Virus record (IMG/VR): IMGVR_UViG_3300009169_000064
Coordinates: 1-31,083 of that record
Source: a virus
Length of the DNA: 31,083 bases
Reading direction: 5' to 3' (one strand)
Under the pieces are notes generated by a model, which saw only the letters and a list, made by a program, of their open reading frames with translations, ran no database searches and was not told the DNA's origin. A program made the position numbers and the translations under genes. Shown here piece after piece: positions 13,968 through 22,362 of the stretch. Each line of letters opens with the position of its first letter. The stretch's first letter is position 1.

Positions 13968-16108
13968 TTACAGTTGGTTTATATATTTATGTAGATAGTT
14001 TGTTAGATATATCTGATGAATTAATTGGTAATTTTAGAACAAGAATTGAAAGTGATGGAGCAACTTTTGAAGGTGGTACTTGTATTAAAACATTATTTGA
14101 ATCATTAGGAGGTTCGTTTGACACAAGGTTATCAGCACAAAGAATAGAATTATTTAACGACGAAAAAATATCTATAAATAGTTCAATTCAAAATATTAAT
14201 GATATATCTAAAACTTTTACAGATTATAGTCAAACATTTACTATTCCAGCATCAAAGCAAAATAATAAAATATTTAAACATTGGTATGAAAACAGTTTAA
14301 ATAATTCATTTAGCACGTTAATTAAGTCTAATGCATATATTGAATTGGATACTATACCATTTAGAAGTGGTAAAATACAATTAGAAAGTTGTAATATAGT
14401 AAACGGACAGCCTGAAAATTATAGCATTACATTTATTGGGGCATTAGGTAGTTTAAAAGATAAATTTGCTGGTTTATTTTTAAAAGATTTAAACACTACT
14501 TTTTATGATTTTAATTATAGTACAGTTATTGTTAAAGATAAAGTAACTACAACAGCAGCAAGTTCTGATATTATGTTTCCTTTAATTAGTTCTAATAGAT
14601 ATTGGAATTATAATAAAGGTGGTGATGATGATATTACTGTAAATTCTAATCCAATAAGATACAATGAATTGTTTCCTGCTATAAAATTATCAGCAGTATT
14701 TGATATGATTGACCGAGATAGCAAATGGAATATAAATTTTAATGGTTCATTTTTATCAGACCCTAAATTTACAAGTGCGTATTTATATTTAAAAAATGCT
14801 GATTTGTTTAAAACACAAGGGCAGATACAGAAAATAAATTATGCAAGTCAATCAGGAACTACATCATATATGGAATATGATTTTACAAATAACAAATTAA
14901 AGTTATTTCCTATTCCTGCTGTAACTGGGATTTTCTTTTCATCAAGAAGTGTTACATTAGATTTAACTTTTTCAGTTGCTGGTGTTCAATATTATTGCTA
15001 TTGTTATAAAAACGGAATATTATTTAATACAGTTTCAAATGTAAGTATAATAGGAACGCAAATTAATAGCGTATTTGGAACAAATGAAAATTTTGCTGAT
15101 GAAAATGATTTATATGATTTTTATATTAGTTCTGATATACCATTAACGTTTACAGGTGTAGCAACTTTAGGTTTAGAATACGAAGATTCATTAGGATATA
15201 CAACTGAATCTTCTACATTAATACAAACTATTTCATCTATAACTACATCTGCTTTATTATCAGTTAATAAATATTTTCCTGAAATAAAAATAGAAGATTT
15301 CTTTAGTGGTATTTTAAAAATGTTTAATTTAACTTGTTATTCTGCAGATGGAATAAATTATACAATAGAACAATTAGAAGATTATTATAATACTGGAAAT
15401 AAAATTGACATTACAAAATATATTAAATCTGATAACATAAATTTAAATAGGGTTAAATCATATAAAAAAATAAACTTTGAATATGAAAAAAGCGAATCTT
15501 TAGTTAATGTAGGTTTTAAAAGTGCTAATGGTGTTGAGTATGGTTCTTTGTTATATGATACAGGAAACGATGGCGAAGAATACAATATAAAATTACCTTT
15601 TGAAAATTTAAACTTTAGTAATTTATCAGGACTTTTACAAGTTGGTTATTGTTTAAAAACTGACTTACAAAAATACATTACAAAGCCTATAATTTTATAT
15701 GATTACAATCCAAGTGCATTAACTACCGCTCCTACATTTTATTTTTCAACTGCTTTAAGTGGAACAGGAACAGCGTATACAACTTATAAAGCATTCGGAC
15801 AAGAATATTATAATGGTACAGAAACTTTTGGTTTGAATTTTAACGAACAACAAAGCACATTAACAAATGAATTAATTGCAAATAGTTTATATCAAAAATA
15901 CTATCAAAATTATTTAATTAATATATTTAATTTTAAAGCACGATTAATTAAATTTAGTGGTATACTACCAGTATCATTATTAACGTCTTTAAAGCTAAAC
16001 GATAGACCTATAATAAGAGATAAAAGATACTTAATAAACAACCTTGTTACAGATTTGACAACTGGCGAAGTAGAGTTTGAATTACTAACTGATTTTAGAG
16101 AATTATGA
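13964..16108 (+). CDS. Large tail / tail-tip protein (714 aa)
   Basis: The N-terminal module (NFRTRIESDGATFEGGTCIK, residues about 23-42) is a short segment shared by other Bacteroidota phage surface proteins. Then follows QRIELFNDEKISINSSIQNI with FTDYSQTFTIPASKQNNK, a conserved opening of a tail-associated family that I recall but cannot name. The rest is beta-rich and Ser/Thr/Asn-rich, ending DLTTGEVEFELLTDFREL. Similarly placed large proteins in siphophages form the hub or baseplate. Start and stop overlap neighbours by 4 bases each (ATGA). The function within the tail is inferred. Confidence 0.6.
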   Translation: MITVGLYIYVDSLLDISDELIGNFRTRIESDGATFEGGTCIKTLFESLGGSFDTRLSAQRIELFNDEKISINSSIQNINDISKTFTDYSQTFTIPASKQNNKIFKHWYENSLNNSFSTLIKSNAYIELDTIPFRSGKIQLESCNIVNGQPENYSITFIGALGSLKDKFAGLFLKDLNTTFYDFNYSTVIVKDKVTTTAASSDIMFPLISSNRYWNYNKGGDDDITVNSNPIRYNELFPAIKLSAVFDMIDRDSKWNINFNGSFLSDPKFTSAYLYLKNADLFKTQGQIQKINYASQSGTTSYMEYDFTNNKLKLFPIPAVTGIFFSSRSVTLDLTFSVAGVQYYCYCYKNGILFNTVSNVSIIGTQINSVFGTNENFADENDLYDFYISSDIPLTFTGVATLGLEYEDSLGYTTESSTLIQTISSITTSALLSVNKYFPEIKIEDFFSGILKMFNLTCYSADGINYTIEQLEDYYNTGNKIDITKYIKSDNINLNRVKSYKKINFEYEKSESLVNVGFKSANGVEYGSLLYDTGNDGEEYNIKLPFENLNFSNLSGLLQVGYCLKTDLQKYITKPIILYDYNPSALTTAPTFYFSTALSGTGTAYTTYKAFGQEYYNGTETFGLNFNEQQSTLTNELIANSLYQKYYQNYLINIFNFKARLIKFSGILPVSLLTSLKLNDRPIIRDKRYLINNLVTDLTTGEVEFELLTDFREL

Positions 16109-16254
16109 TAAAACACATTTTAGATTTATTAGCATTAGATGAATTCTACGGACAAAGTGAATTGATTGAAATAGCAAAAGGAAAACATAAAAGAATAACA
16201 ACTTTTAAAGAAGGATTTAAACAATTAAAAAGACAATTAAAATGGCTGAAGTAA
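16105..16254 (+). CDS. Small basic helical protein (49 aa)
   Basis: The ATGA overlap with the tail-tip gene and a 13-base overlap with the tape measure gene make it part of the coupled series. The product begins MIKHILDLLALDEFYGQSEL and ends in a Lys-rich amphipathic helix. Unknown function. Confidence 0.5.
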   Translation: MIKHILDLLALDEFYGQSELIEIAKGKHKRITTFKEGFKQLKRQLKWLK

Positions 16255-18002
16255 AAGTTATAGAAGTACAAATAAAATCAAATTTAGATGAAACTAATAA
16301 TGATGTTTCTAAATTAAAAACTAATCTTAAAACCGCCACTAATGAAGCTAAAGACTTTGACAAAGCTATTGGAAGTAAAAAGGGAGCAAGTTTTACAGAA
16401 TTAAAAGATAGCATTGGTGGTTTAGTTCCTGGATTTGATAAAGCAAGTACAGGTGCTAATTCATTTAATAAACAGCTTTTATTATTAGTCGCTAACCCTA
16501 TTGGTGCTGTAGTTGCAGCAGTTGTTTTAGCAGTAGTAGGTTTAGTTGCTATATTTAAAACATTTCAACCTGTAGTAGATAAAGTAGAACAATCTGTTGC
16601 TGCGCTTGGTGCTGTTTTAAATGTAATTAAAAATACTTTTATAGCAGTTTTTACTGGAACTAAAAGTTTAGGACAAGCATTTAGCGGTTTAGGTAGTGAT
16701 ATGAGTTCTGCAGCAAAGCGAACAATGGAACTTGTAAAAGCACAACAAGATTTAGAAGATGTTTTAGCACAACAAGAAGTCCAAACTTCAAGAACAAGAG
16801 CAGAAATAAATAAATTAAATGTACAAGCAAAAAATAGAGCATTATCAGAAGAAGAACGTTTAAAATTATTGCAAAGAGCAAGTGCATTAGAAAACCAAGA
16901 TTTTTTACAAAGACGTAAAAATGCAGATGAACAAGTTAGACAAGCACGTGAAGCAATCGCAATAAAAGCTGGGTTTAGTAAAGCTGAAATAAAACAATTA
17001 AAAGAACAAGGGTTAGCAGCAAAAGAATTAGCAGAAAGCAAAGGGGGTAATTTTGATGAAGAATTTAAAATATTAGCAAATGCTCAAAAAAATAGAATTG
17101 GATTAGAAGATGAATCAACTGCAAATTTAGAAAAAAATCAGAATAAGCAAGATGCACTTTTTGATGCACAACAAGCCAAAAGAGAAAGTCAAGCGGCAGC
17201 AGCTAAAGCAAGACAAGAAAAAATAGATGCTGATAGAATAAAAAATGAAGAAAAAGCAATTTCAGATAGAAAAGCATATTTAGAAAAAGCTAATTTAGTT
17301 GAAGAAGAATTTAATTTAAATGCTGTAGGTACAGAACAACAAAGAAAAGATGCTAATATTTTAGCAATGCAAAATGACTTATCTAAAAAAGTTGAAATAC
17401 AAGCACAAAATACAGCTAATGAAAAAGAACAATCAGAAATAAGGATAAGAATAGCAGAAGCTGAAGCACAACAAAAGAAAGATATTCAAAATGCTGGTTT
17501 TGCATTAGCTGATGGAGCAGTTAATTTTTTAAAACAAATAGCAGGTAAAAATAAGGCAATACAAAAAGCAGCTATAATAGCTGAAAATGCAATAGGTATT
17601 GGTAAAATGATTATTGCAAATAATGCTGCTAATATTGGTGCATTAGCAACTCCACAAGCTATATTAACATCAGGAGCAAGTGCAATTCCAGTAATAGCAA
17701 TGAATAATATAACAACCGCATTAGGTGTAGCAACTACAATAGCTTCAACTGCTAAAGCATTGTCTGCAGTAGGTGGTGGTAGTGCTGGTTCCGCTCCAAG
17801 TGTTGGTGGAAGAGGTGGTAGTTCAAATACAAGTATGACACCACCAGCATTTAACGTTGTAGGTGCAAGTTCAACAAATCAATTAGCGCAAACAATAGGT
17901 AACCAACAAAATCAACCAATTAAGGCTTATGTAGTAGCAAATGATGTTACAACCCAACAAGGTTTAGATAGAAATATAGTTAAATCTGCTACAATAGGAT
18001 AA
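16242..18002 (+). CDS. Tape measure protein
   Basis: A 586-residue protein. The features of a tape measure are present: an N-terminal variable helix, a strongly hydrophobic segment (79-106, LLLLVANPIGAVVAAVVLAV and on), a long coiled coil rich in Gln, Lys, Glu and Ala (about 150-425), a second alanine-rich segment (about 440-520), and a Gly/Ser-rich linker near residues 508-530. The protein sets tail length and passes with DNA into the host. By the usual 1.5 angstrom per residue rule the tail would be about 90 nm; this is an estimate. It is the last gene of the tail block before the head genes. Confidence 0.88.
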   Translation: MAEVKVIEVQIKSNLDETNNDVSKLKTNLKTATNEAKDFDKAIGSKKGASFTELKDSIGGLVPGFDKASTGANSFNKQLLLLVANPIGAVVAAVVLAVVGLVAIFKTFQPVVDKVEQSVAALGAVLNVIKNTFIAVFTGTKSLGQAFSGLGSDMSSAAKRTMELVKAQQDLEDVLAQQEVQTSRTRAEINKLNVQAKNRALSEEERLKLLQRASALENQDFLQRRKNADEQVRQAREAIAIKAGFSKAEIKQLKEQGLAAKELAESKGGNFDEEFKILANAQKNRIGLEDESTANLEKNQNKQDALFDAQQAKRESQAAAAKARQEKIDADRIKNEEKAISDRKAYLEKANLVEEEFNLNAVGTEQQRKDANILAMQNDLSKKVEIQAQNTANEKEQSEIRIRIAEAEAQQKKDIQNAGFALADGAVNFLKQIAGKNKAIQKAAIIAENAIGIGKMIIANNAANIGALATPQAILTSGASAIPVIAMNNITTALGVATTIASTAKALSAVGGGSAGSAPSVGGRGGSSNTSMTPPAFNVVGASSTNQLAQTIGNQQNQPIKAYVVANDVTTQQGLDRNIVKSATIG

Positions 18003-18043
18003 TTATAACAAAATAAAGTTTAATTAATTATAATAAAAAAATA
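18003..18043 (+). other. AT-rich leader shared with other late genes
   Basis: TTATAACAAAA (18003-18013) followed by TTTAATTAAT and an A-rich run (18019-18043) precedes the protease gene. Nearly the same elements occur at 18809-18850. It may be a late promoter or translation leader; it does not fit the TAnnTTTG promoter form. Confidence 0.3.
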
Positions 18044-18047
18044 TAAA

Positions 18048-18632
18048 ATGCGAATAGTAGAACTAATAATTGACGAAAAAGAAGATTTAAATGGAATTGA
18101 AGCAGTTTCAATAGTTGAATTTCCAGCAATAGAATCTAACTTTATCGCATTAAGCGAACATTTAGAACTTGCAAAAGTAGATGAAGAAAAACGTATTTTA
18201 ATGGGTGCTGCATTAATACCTAATAAAAATATTTATCGTAGAAATGGAAACGATGAATATTATATTTTCTTTTCAGATGATACAGTTAGAAAAGCAAGTG
18301 AATTATTTTTAATGAATAGCAATCAAAACAATGCAACATTAGAACACGATAAAAAACTAAAAGATTTAAGTATAGTAGAATCTTGGATTGTAGAAGATAC
18401 TGAAATGGATAAATCTAAAAAGTATGGTTTAAATGCTCCTGTAGGAACTTGGGTTGTATCAATGAAAGTTAATAATGATGCTATTTGGAATGACTTTGTA
18501 AAAACTGGTAAAGTTAAAGGATTTTCAATAGAAGGATATTTTGCTGATAAATTAGAAATGAGTTTACAAGTTGAAAAAGAATTAGAATTATTAGAAAAAA
18601 TTAAATCAATAATAAATAAAAATGGGAAATAA
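18048..18632 (+). CDS. Prohead maturation protease (XkdF-like, Peptidase S78_2)
   Basis: A 194-residue protein matching XkdF-type phage serine proteases: ATLEHDKKL with His100, VESWIVEDTEMDKSKKYG (110-127), GTWVVSMKV (133-141) and KGFSIEGYF (157-165) with the candidate nucleophile Ser160. These proteases cleave the scaffold and capsid N-termini during head maturation. It stands first in the head block, upstream of the scaffold candidate and the capsid, as expected. The C-terminus is a charged helix. Good confidence; catalytic residues are assigned by pattern. Confidence 0.8.
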   Translation: MRIVELIIDEKEDLNGIEAVSIVEFPAIESNFIALSEHLELAKVDEEKRILMGAALIPNKNIYRRNGNDEYYIFFSDDTVRKASELFLMNSNQNNATLEHDKKLKDLSIVESWIVEDTEMDKSKKYGLNAPVGTWVVSMKVNNDAIWNDFVKTGKVKGFSIEGYFADKLEMSLQVEKELELLEKIKSIINKNGK

Positions 18633-18807
18633 AACAAGTTCACCAAAAGGTGGTAAAAGAGGGTGTTTATGCGAAGATTCAACTTATAGTGTTGATTGTT
18701 GTCAAGAAGAATTAATCCAACAAGGTATTGGAAGTACTTTATCGCAAGGAATTAGTAATGTTACAAACACAATCGAAGAACGTGTTTTGGTTCGTTCTAA
18801 CGGTTAA
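18622..18807 (+). CDS. Conserved small Cys-rich phage protein (61 aa)
   Basis: Overlaps the protease gene end by 11 bases. GGKRGCLCEDSTYSVDCCQE (residues 10-29) places four Cys in 13 residues, and the family start K-SSPKGGKRGCLC is one I recall from Bacteroidota phage head regions. Probable metal or disulfide site; role unknown. Confidence 0.65.
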   Translation: MGNKTSSPKGGKRGCLCEDSTYSVDCCQEELIQQGIGSTLSQGISNVTNTIEERVLVRSNG

Positions 18808-18808
18808 T

Positions 18809-18850
18809 TTATAACAAAACTAAATAACTTTAATTAATATAAAAAAAATA
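18809..18850 (+). other. Second copy of the AT-rich late leader
   Basis: TTATAACAAAA (18809-18819) and TTTAATTAATATAAAAAAAA (18829-18848) repeat the leader elements at 18003-18043 with 4 extra bases between them. The copy precedes the coiled-coil gene at 18853. Confidence 0.3.
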
Positions 18851-18852
18851 GT

Positions 18853-19191
18853 ATGACAACTGAAAAATTAGTAAACAAAGCATTGTTTAGAAAAACAGAA
18901 TTAGCAAGTGTAAAATTAGAATTAGCAAGTGCCAAAGATTTAGAAAATATTTTAACTAAAATTTATGCTGAACAAGCTAAAACGGATAAAATTAAAGATA
19001 TTTATGAAAAATCTATAAAAGATTTACAAAATTCAAAATTTAATCTTCAAAGTCAAGTTAATACAAGTGAAAATTTATTAAATGATTTTTTAAAACAAGC
19101 TAATGATTTAGGTATAAGTGCCGATTCAGTTCCTTCTTATAAAAAATTAGTTATTGAAGTTCAAAACACAAAATCAGAATATCTTAAATAA
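18853..19191 (+). CDS. Coiled-coil protein of the head block (112 aa)
   Basis: Begins MTTEKLVNKALFRKTELASV with an imperfect repeat (ELASVKLELASAKDL), then Lys/Glu/Gln heptads to about residue 85. Position before the capsid and lack of other motifs suggest an assembly or scaffold-associated protein. Unproven. Confidence 0.55.
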   Translation: MTTEKLVNKALFRKTELASVKLELASAKDLENILTKIYAEQAKTDKIKDIYEKSIKDLQNSKFNLQSQVNTSENLLNDFLKQANDLGISADSVPSYKKLVIEVQNTKSEYLK

Positions 19192-19197
19192 GTAAAT

Positions 19198-19737
19198 ATG
19201 AATGTAATTAATGAAATTAAAACTCTTTTGGGTATGGAAGTAAAACTTGCCCAAATGAAACTTAAAGATGGAGTTACTATTATAGAAGCAGATGCTTTTG
19301 AAATGGATAACAATGTTTTTATAGTTAATGGTGAGGAAAAAATTCCTGTACCAGTTGGAGAATACGAATTAGAAGACGGAATGATTCTAATTGTAGCAGT
19401 TGAAGGTGTTATAGCTGAAATTAAAGAAGCTGCAGTTGTAGAAGAAGAAGCACCTGAAGCAGAAGTTGAAGTAGAAGTTGAAGCACAAGCTGAAACAGTT
19501 GCTACACCTAAAAGAATTGTTGAATCAGTTTCAAAAGAAATGTTCTTTGCAGAAATTGAAAAATTAAGAACTGAAATTGCTGAATTAAAATCAGTAAAAC
19601 AAGAATTAAGTTCAGAAGTTGTTGTTGAACCATTAACACATTCTCCTGAAGTTAAAACACAAGTAAAACTAAATAAATTTTCACCTAATCGCCAATTAAC
19701 GACCAAAGATATCGTAATGGCTAAACTTTTTAATTAA
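19198..19737 (+). CDS. Scaffold protein candidate
   Basis: A 179-residue acidic protein ending 6 bases before the capsid gene. A small beta-rich N-terminus (KDGVTIIEADAFEMD, then PVPVGEYELEDGMILIVA), a very acidic Glu/Val/Ala linker (about residues 78-100), a coiled coil (FFAEIEKLRTEIAELKSV, about 117-134) and a basic C-terminus (NKFSPNRQLTTKD) form the typical layout of an internal scaffold whose basic tail binds the capsid. The protease upstream would remove it. Confidence 0.65.
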   Translation: MNVINEIKTLLGMEVKLAQMKLKDGVTIIEADAFEMDNNVFIVNGEEKIPVPVGEYELEDGMILIVAVEGVIAEIKEAAVVEEEAPEAEVEVEVEAQAETVATPKRIVESVSKEMFFAEIEKLRTEIAELKSVKQELSSEVVVEPLTHSPEVKTQVKLNKFSPNRQLTTKDIVMAKLFN

Positions 19738-19743
19738 TAAATT

Positions 19744-20688
19744 ATGGCTACTGTAACATCAATTACTACCACCTATGCAGGTGAATTTGCTGGAAAATAT
19801 ATTTCTGCAGCATTGCTTTCAGGTTCTACAATCGCTAATGGCGGTATTGAAGTAAAACCAAACATTAAATTTAAAGAAGTAATTAAAAGAATTGCTACAG
19901 ATGCTATTGTTAAAAATGCAACTTGTGATTTTGATGCTACTTCTACTGTAACACTTACAGAAAGAATTATTACACCTGAAGAATTTCAAGTAAATTTACA
20001 ACTTTGTAAAAAAGACTTCAAATCTGATTGGGAAGCAGTTCAAATGGGATATTCTTCATTTGATAATTTACCTCCTGCTTTTGCTGATTTCCTTTTAGCA
20101 CACGTTGTTTCTAAAGTTGCTGAAAAAACAGAACAAAACATTTGGAAAGGTGCTACTGCTACTGCTGGTGAGTTTGACGGATTGGTAACACTTGCAACTG
20201 CTGATGCTACTGTTCTTGATGTAGCTTCTCCTATTTCAGGTGGTATAACTGCTGCAAACGTAATTACTGAACTTGGAAAAGTTGTTGATTTGATTCCTGC
20301 TTCATTATACGGAAAAGAAGATTTGTATCTTTATGTTTCACAATCAGTAGCTCGTGATTATGTACGTGCTTTAGGTGGATTTGGAGCATCAGGTTTAGGT
20401 TCTAATGGTACTAATGCAATGGGAACACAATGGTTTAACAATGGAAGTTTATCTTTTGATGGTGTTAAAATCTTTGTTGCAAATGGAATGGCTAATGATT
20501 ACATAATGGCTGCTCAAAAATCTAACTTGTATTTTGGAACTGGTTTACTTTCAGACCAAAACGAAGTAAAAGTAATTGATATGGCTGACATTGATGGTTC
20601 AGAAAATGTAAGAGTTGTAATGAGATTTACAGCTGCAGTTCAATATGGTGTTGGTTCTGAAATTGTACTTTACACTCCTGCTGCATAA
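19744..20688 (+). CDS. Major capsid protein (HK97 fold)
   Basis: A 314-residue protein. Evidence is position (protease, scaffold candidate, capsid), length, a Gly/Ala-rich composition with Thr-rich N-terminus, and segments consistent with an HK97 fold: EEFQVNLQLCKKDFKSDWEA (a spine-helix-like region), NLYFGTGLLSDQNEVKVIDM and a final FTAAVQYGVGSEIVLYTP strand. It uses more G/C-ending and T-ending codons than its neighbours, consistent with strong expression, and is followed at once by a good terminator. Confidence 0.85.
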   Translation: MATVTSITTTYAGEFAGKYISAALLSGSTIANGGIEVKPNIKFKEVIKRIATDAIVKNATCDFDATSTVTLTERIITPEEFQVNLQLCKKDFKSDWEAVQMGYSSFDNLPPAFADFLLAHVVSKVAEKTEQNIWKGATATAGEFDGLVTLATADATVLDVASPISGGITAANVITELGKVVDLIPASLYGKEDLYLYVSQSVARDYVRALGGFGASGLGSNGTNAMGTQWFNNGSLSFDGVKIFVANGMANDYIMAAQKSNLYFGTGLLSDQNEVKVIDMADIDGSENVRVVMRFTAAVQYGVGSEIVLYTPAA

Positions 20689-20710
20689 TTTAAATTGAAT
20701 ATTAAACAAA

Positions 20711-20738
20711 GGGTAGGTAAAAGTGCCTACCCTTTTTT
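20711..20738 (+). terminator. Terminator directly after the capsid gene
   Basis: A perfect 7-bp stem, GGGTAGG (20711-20717) with CCTACCC (20726-20732), then six T. It starts 22 bases after the capsid stop and likely ends most capsid transcripts, giving capsid more mRNA than downstream genes. Confidence 0.88.
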
Positions 20739-20761
20739 ATTAACTTTAAAAACATAAAACT

Positions 20762-21307
20762 ATGCCTTGCGATATATCATTAGGACGTGCTGAACAATGT
20801 AAAGATTCAGTAGGAGGATTAAAAGCGGTGTACTTCATTAATTGGGGTGATGCCACAACGGTTACATATTCAGCAACTGCTGGACAAGAAGATGTTATAA
20901 CTGCATTAGGTGGAACGCCTGTTGGTTATAAATATGAATTAAAAGGAACTTCTACGTTTGAACAAACTGTTACAAGTTCAAGAGATAATGGAACTACATT
21001 TGTAGACCAGAAATTAACATTGAATTTAAAAAAATTATCTGTTGCTGACCACAAACAAATTAAACTTTTGGCATATGGTAGACCTCAAATCATTATAGAG
21101 GACAACAACGGTAACTTCTTTATGTCAGGTTTAACTTTAGGAATGGATTTAACAACCGCTGCTATCACTACTGGTGCTGCAATGGGAGATGCTTCGGCTT
21201 ATAACTTGGAATTTCAAGGTATGGAACCTAAACCAGCTAATTTTATTGTTCCTGTAGCGGGTACATTAGTTTCAGCAGTTTTAGCTTCTATCGTTTTTGG
21301 TTCTTAA
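20762..21307 (+). CDS. Tail tube-like structural protein, copy 1
   Basis: A 181-residue protein. It opens with CDISLGRAEQCKDSVGGL and includes STFEQTVTSSRDNGTTFVDQ, LNLKKLSVADHKQIKLLAYG and MGDASAYNLEFQGME. This family is frequent in Bacteroidota phages, and the beta-rich plan with a central helix fits a tube protein, although I have not confirmed that. A close paralogue follows 16 bases downstream, about two-thirds identical by eye. It has a unique hydrophobic end (TLVSAVLASIVFGS). Which copy forms the tube is unknown. Confidence 0.6.
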   Translation: MPCDISLGRAEQCKDSVGGLKAVYFINWGDATTVTYSATAGQEDVITALGGTPVGYKYELKGTSTFEQTVTSSRDNGTTFVDQKLTLNLKKLSVADHKQIKLLAYGRPQIIIEDNNGNFFMSGLTLGMDLTTAAITTGAAMGDASAYNLEFQGMEPKPANFIVPVAGTLVSAVLASIVFGS

Positions 21308-21323
21308 TTAAAAAAATAAAATT

Positions 21324-21851
21324 ATGGCTTGTGATATATCATTAGGAAGAAGTGAACAATGTAAAGATAGCATTGGCGGTTTATCTGCTGTGTATTTTAT
21401 AAATTATCAGGATGTAGGAACAATTTCATATGTTGAAGCTGGTTCAGATGTAATAACAAGTTTAGCTGGTGGAGACCCTGTAGATGCTTATAAATACGAA
21501 TTAAAAGGAATATCTACATTTGAGCAGACGGTAACTTCATCACGTGAAAACGGGAGCACATTTGTAGACCAAAAACTGACTTTAAATCTAAAAAAACTAA
21601 CTATTGCTGACCATAAACAATTAAAATTATTAGCTTACGGAAGACCAGTAATAGCGGTTCAAGATAGAAATGGGAATTATTTTATAGCTGGATTGACTAA
21701 AGGAATGGATTTAATTTCGTCTACAATTTCAACTGGTGCTGCAATGGGAGATTTATCAGGATATTCATTAGAATTTCAAGGAATGGAATTAAAACCAGCA
21801 AATTTTTTAGATGATGCCATAAATGAAATATTAGACATTATTACTGGATAA
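21324..21851 (+). CDS. Tail tube-like structural protein, copy 2
   Basis: A 175-residue paralogue of the preceding protein: CDISLGRSEQCKDSIGGL, YKYELKGISTFEQTVTSSRE, KLTLNLKKLTIADHKQLKLL and AMGDLSGYSLEFQGMELK. It ends differently (LDDAINEILDIITG), so the two copies differ mainly at the C-terminus and in an insert near residue 45. The pair lies between terminators at 20711 and 21871, consistent with a separately controlled, high-copy structural unit. Tube role inferred. Confidence 0.6.
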   Translation: MACDISLGRSEQCKDSIGGLSAVYFINYQDVGTISYVEAGSDVITSLAGGDPVDAYKYELKGISTFEQTVTSSRENGSTFVDQKLTLNLKKLTIADHKQLKLLAYGRPVIAVQDRNGNYFIAGLTKGMDLISSTISTGAAMGDLSGYSLEFQGMELKPANFLDDAINEILDIITG

Positions 21852-21870
21852 ATTATTATTTGTTTTTTTT

Positions 21871-21906
21871 AAAAGGGTATGCTTTAATTAGTGTACCTTT
21901 TTTTTT
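21871..21906 (+). terminator. Terminator after the tube-like pair
   Basis: GGTATGC (21876-21882) pairs with GTGTACC (21891-21897) through two G-T pairs, closed by AAA/TTT flanks, with loop TTTAATTA and a run of nine T. The loop is identical to that of the terminator at 29354-29384. Confidence 0.78.
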
Positions 21907-21948
21907 AAAACAATTTTATAATTAAATTATTATTAATAAAAATAGAAT

Positions 21949-22362
21949 ATGATAATTTTAAAAGAGCAAATACAAGCGCAAACAATAAAATTTATACCGA
22001 GATTTTACTCGGCTGATATTCTTATTTTAAGAAATGAAACTACAAATGTTTCAACAACATATAATCCTACATTTACAACTGATGGTTATTATTTAAAATG
22101 TAATTTAGTTTTAGATTTAAAAGAAAATACTTTTTATAATTTAACGGTTTTAAATAGTGCTTTACCATTTACTACTGATAATAATATCATTAAAGTTGAT
22201 AGCGATATTTTGACTGCTGATATGACAACATTTAGCGATGAAAATTCTTTAATTTATAGAGATAAAATATTTTGTACAAATCAAAACAAAGATGATTATA
22301 CTGTTAATCAAAATCAATATGTAGCAAACGTTACAATAAACGAATTTAAAATATATGAATAA
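21949..22362 (+). CDS. Conserved structural protein candidate (137 aa)
   Basis: Begins MIILKEQIQAQTIKFIPR; beta-rich with SLIYRDKIFCTNQ (95-107) and a C-terminal NVTINEFKIYE. I recall the YRDKIFCTNQ element from a recurrent Bacteroidota phage family next to the portal. Overlaps the portal gene by 8 bases. Role not known. Confidence 0.55.
   Translation: MIILKEQIQAQTIKFIPRFYSADILILRNETTNVSTTYNPTFTTDGYYLKCNLVLDLKENTFYNLTVLNSALPFTTDNNIIKVDSDILTADMTTFSDENSLIYRDKIFCTNQNKDDYTVNQNQYVANVTINEFKIYE

Noticed and set aside
16565-17041. Long open frame on the - strand inside the tape measure gene
   Set aside because: Composition (Ser/Cys/Phe-rich) is that of an antisense shadow of a Lys/Glu/Ala coiled coil, and no other - strand gene exists.
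19161-19706. Long - strand open frame over the scaffold gene
   Set aside because: Ser/Thr/Ala low-complexity product arises from the antisense of Glu/Val/Ala-rich codons.
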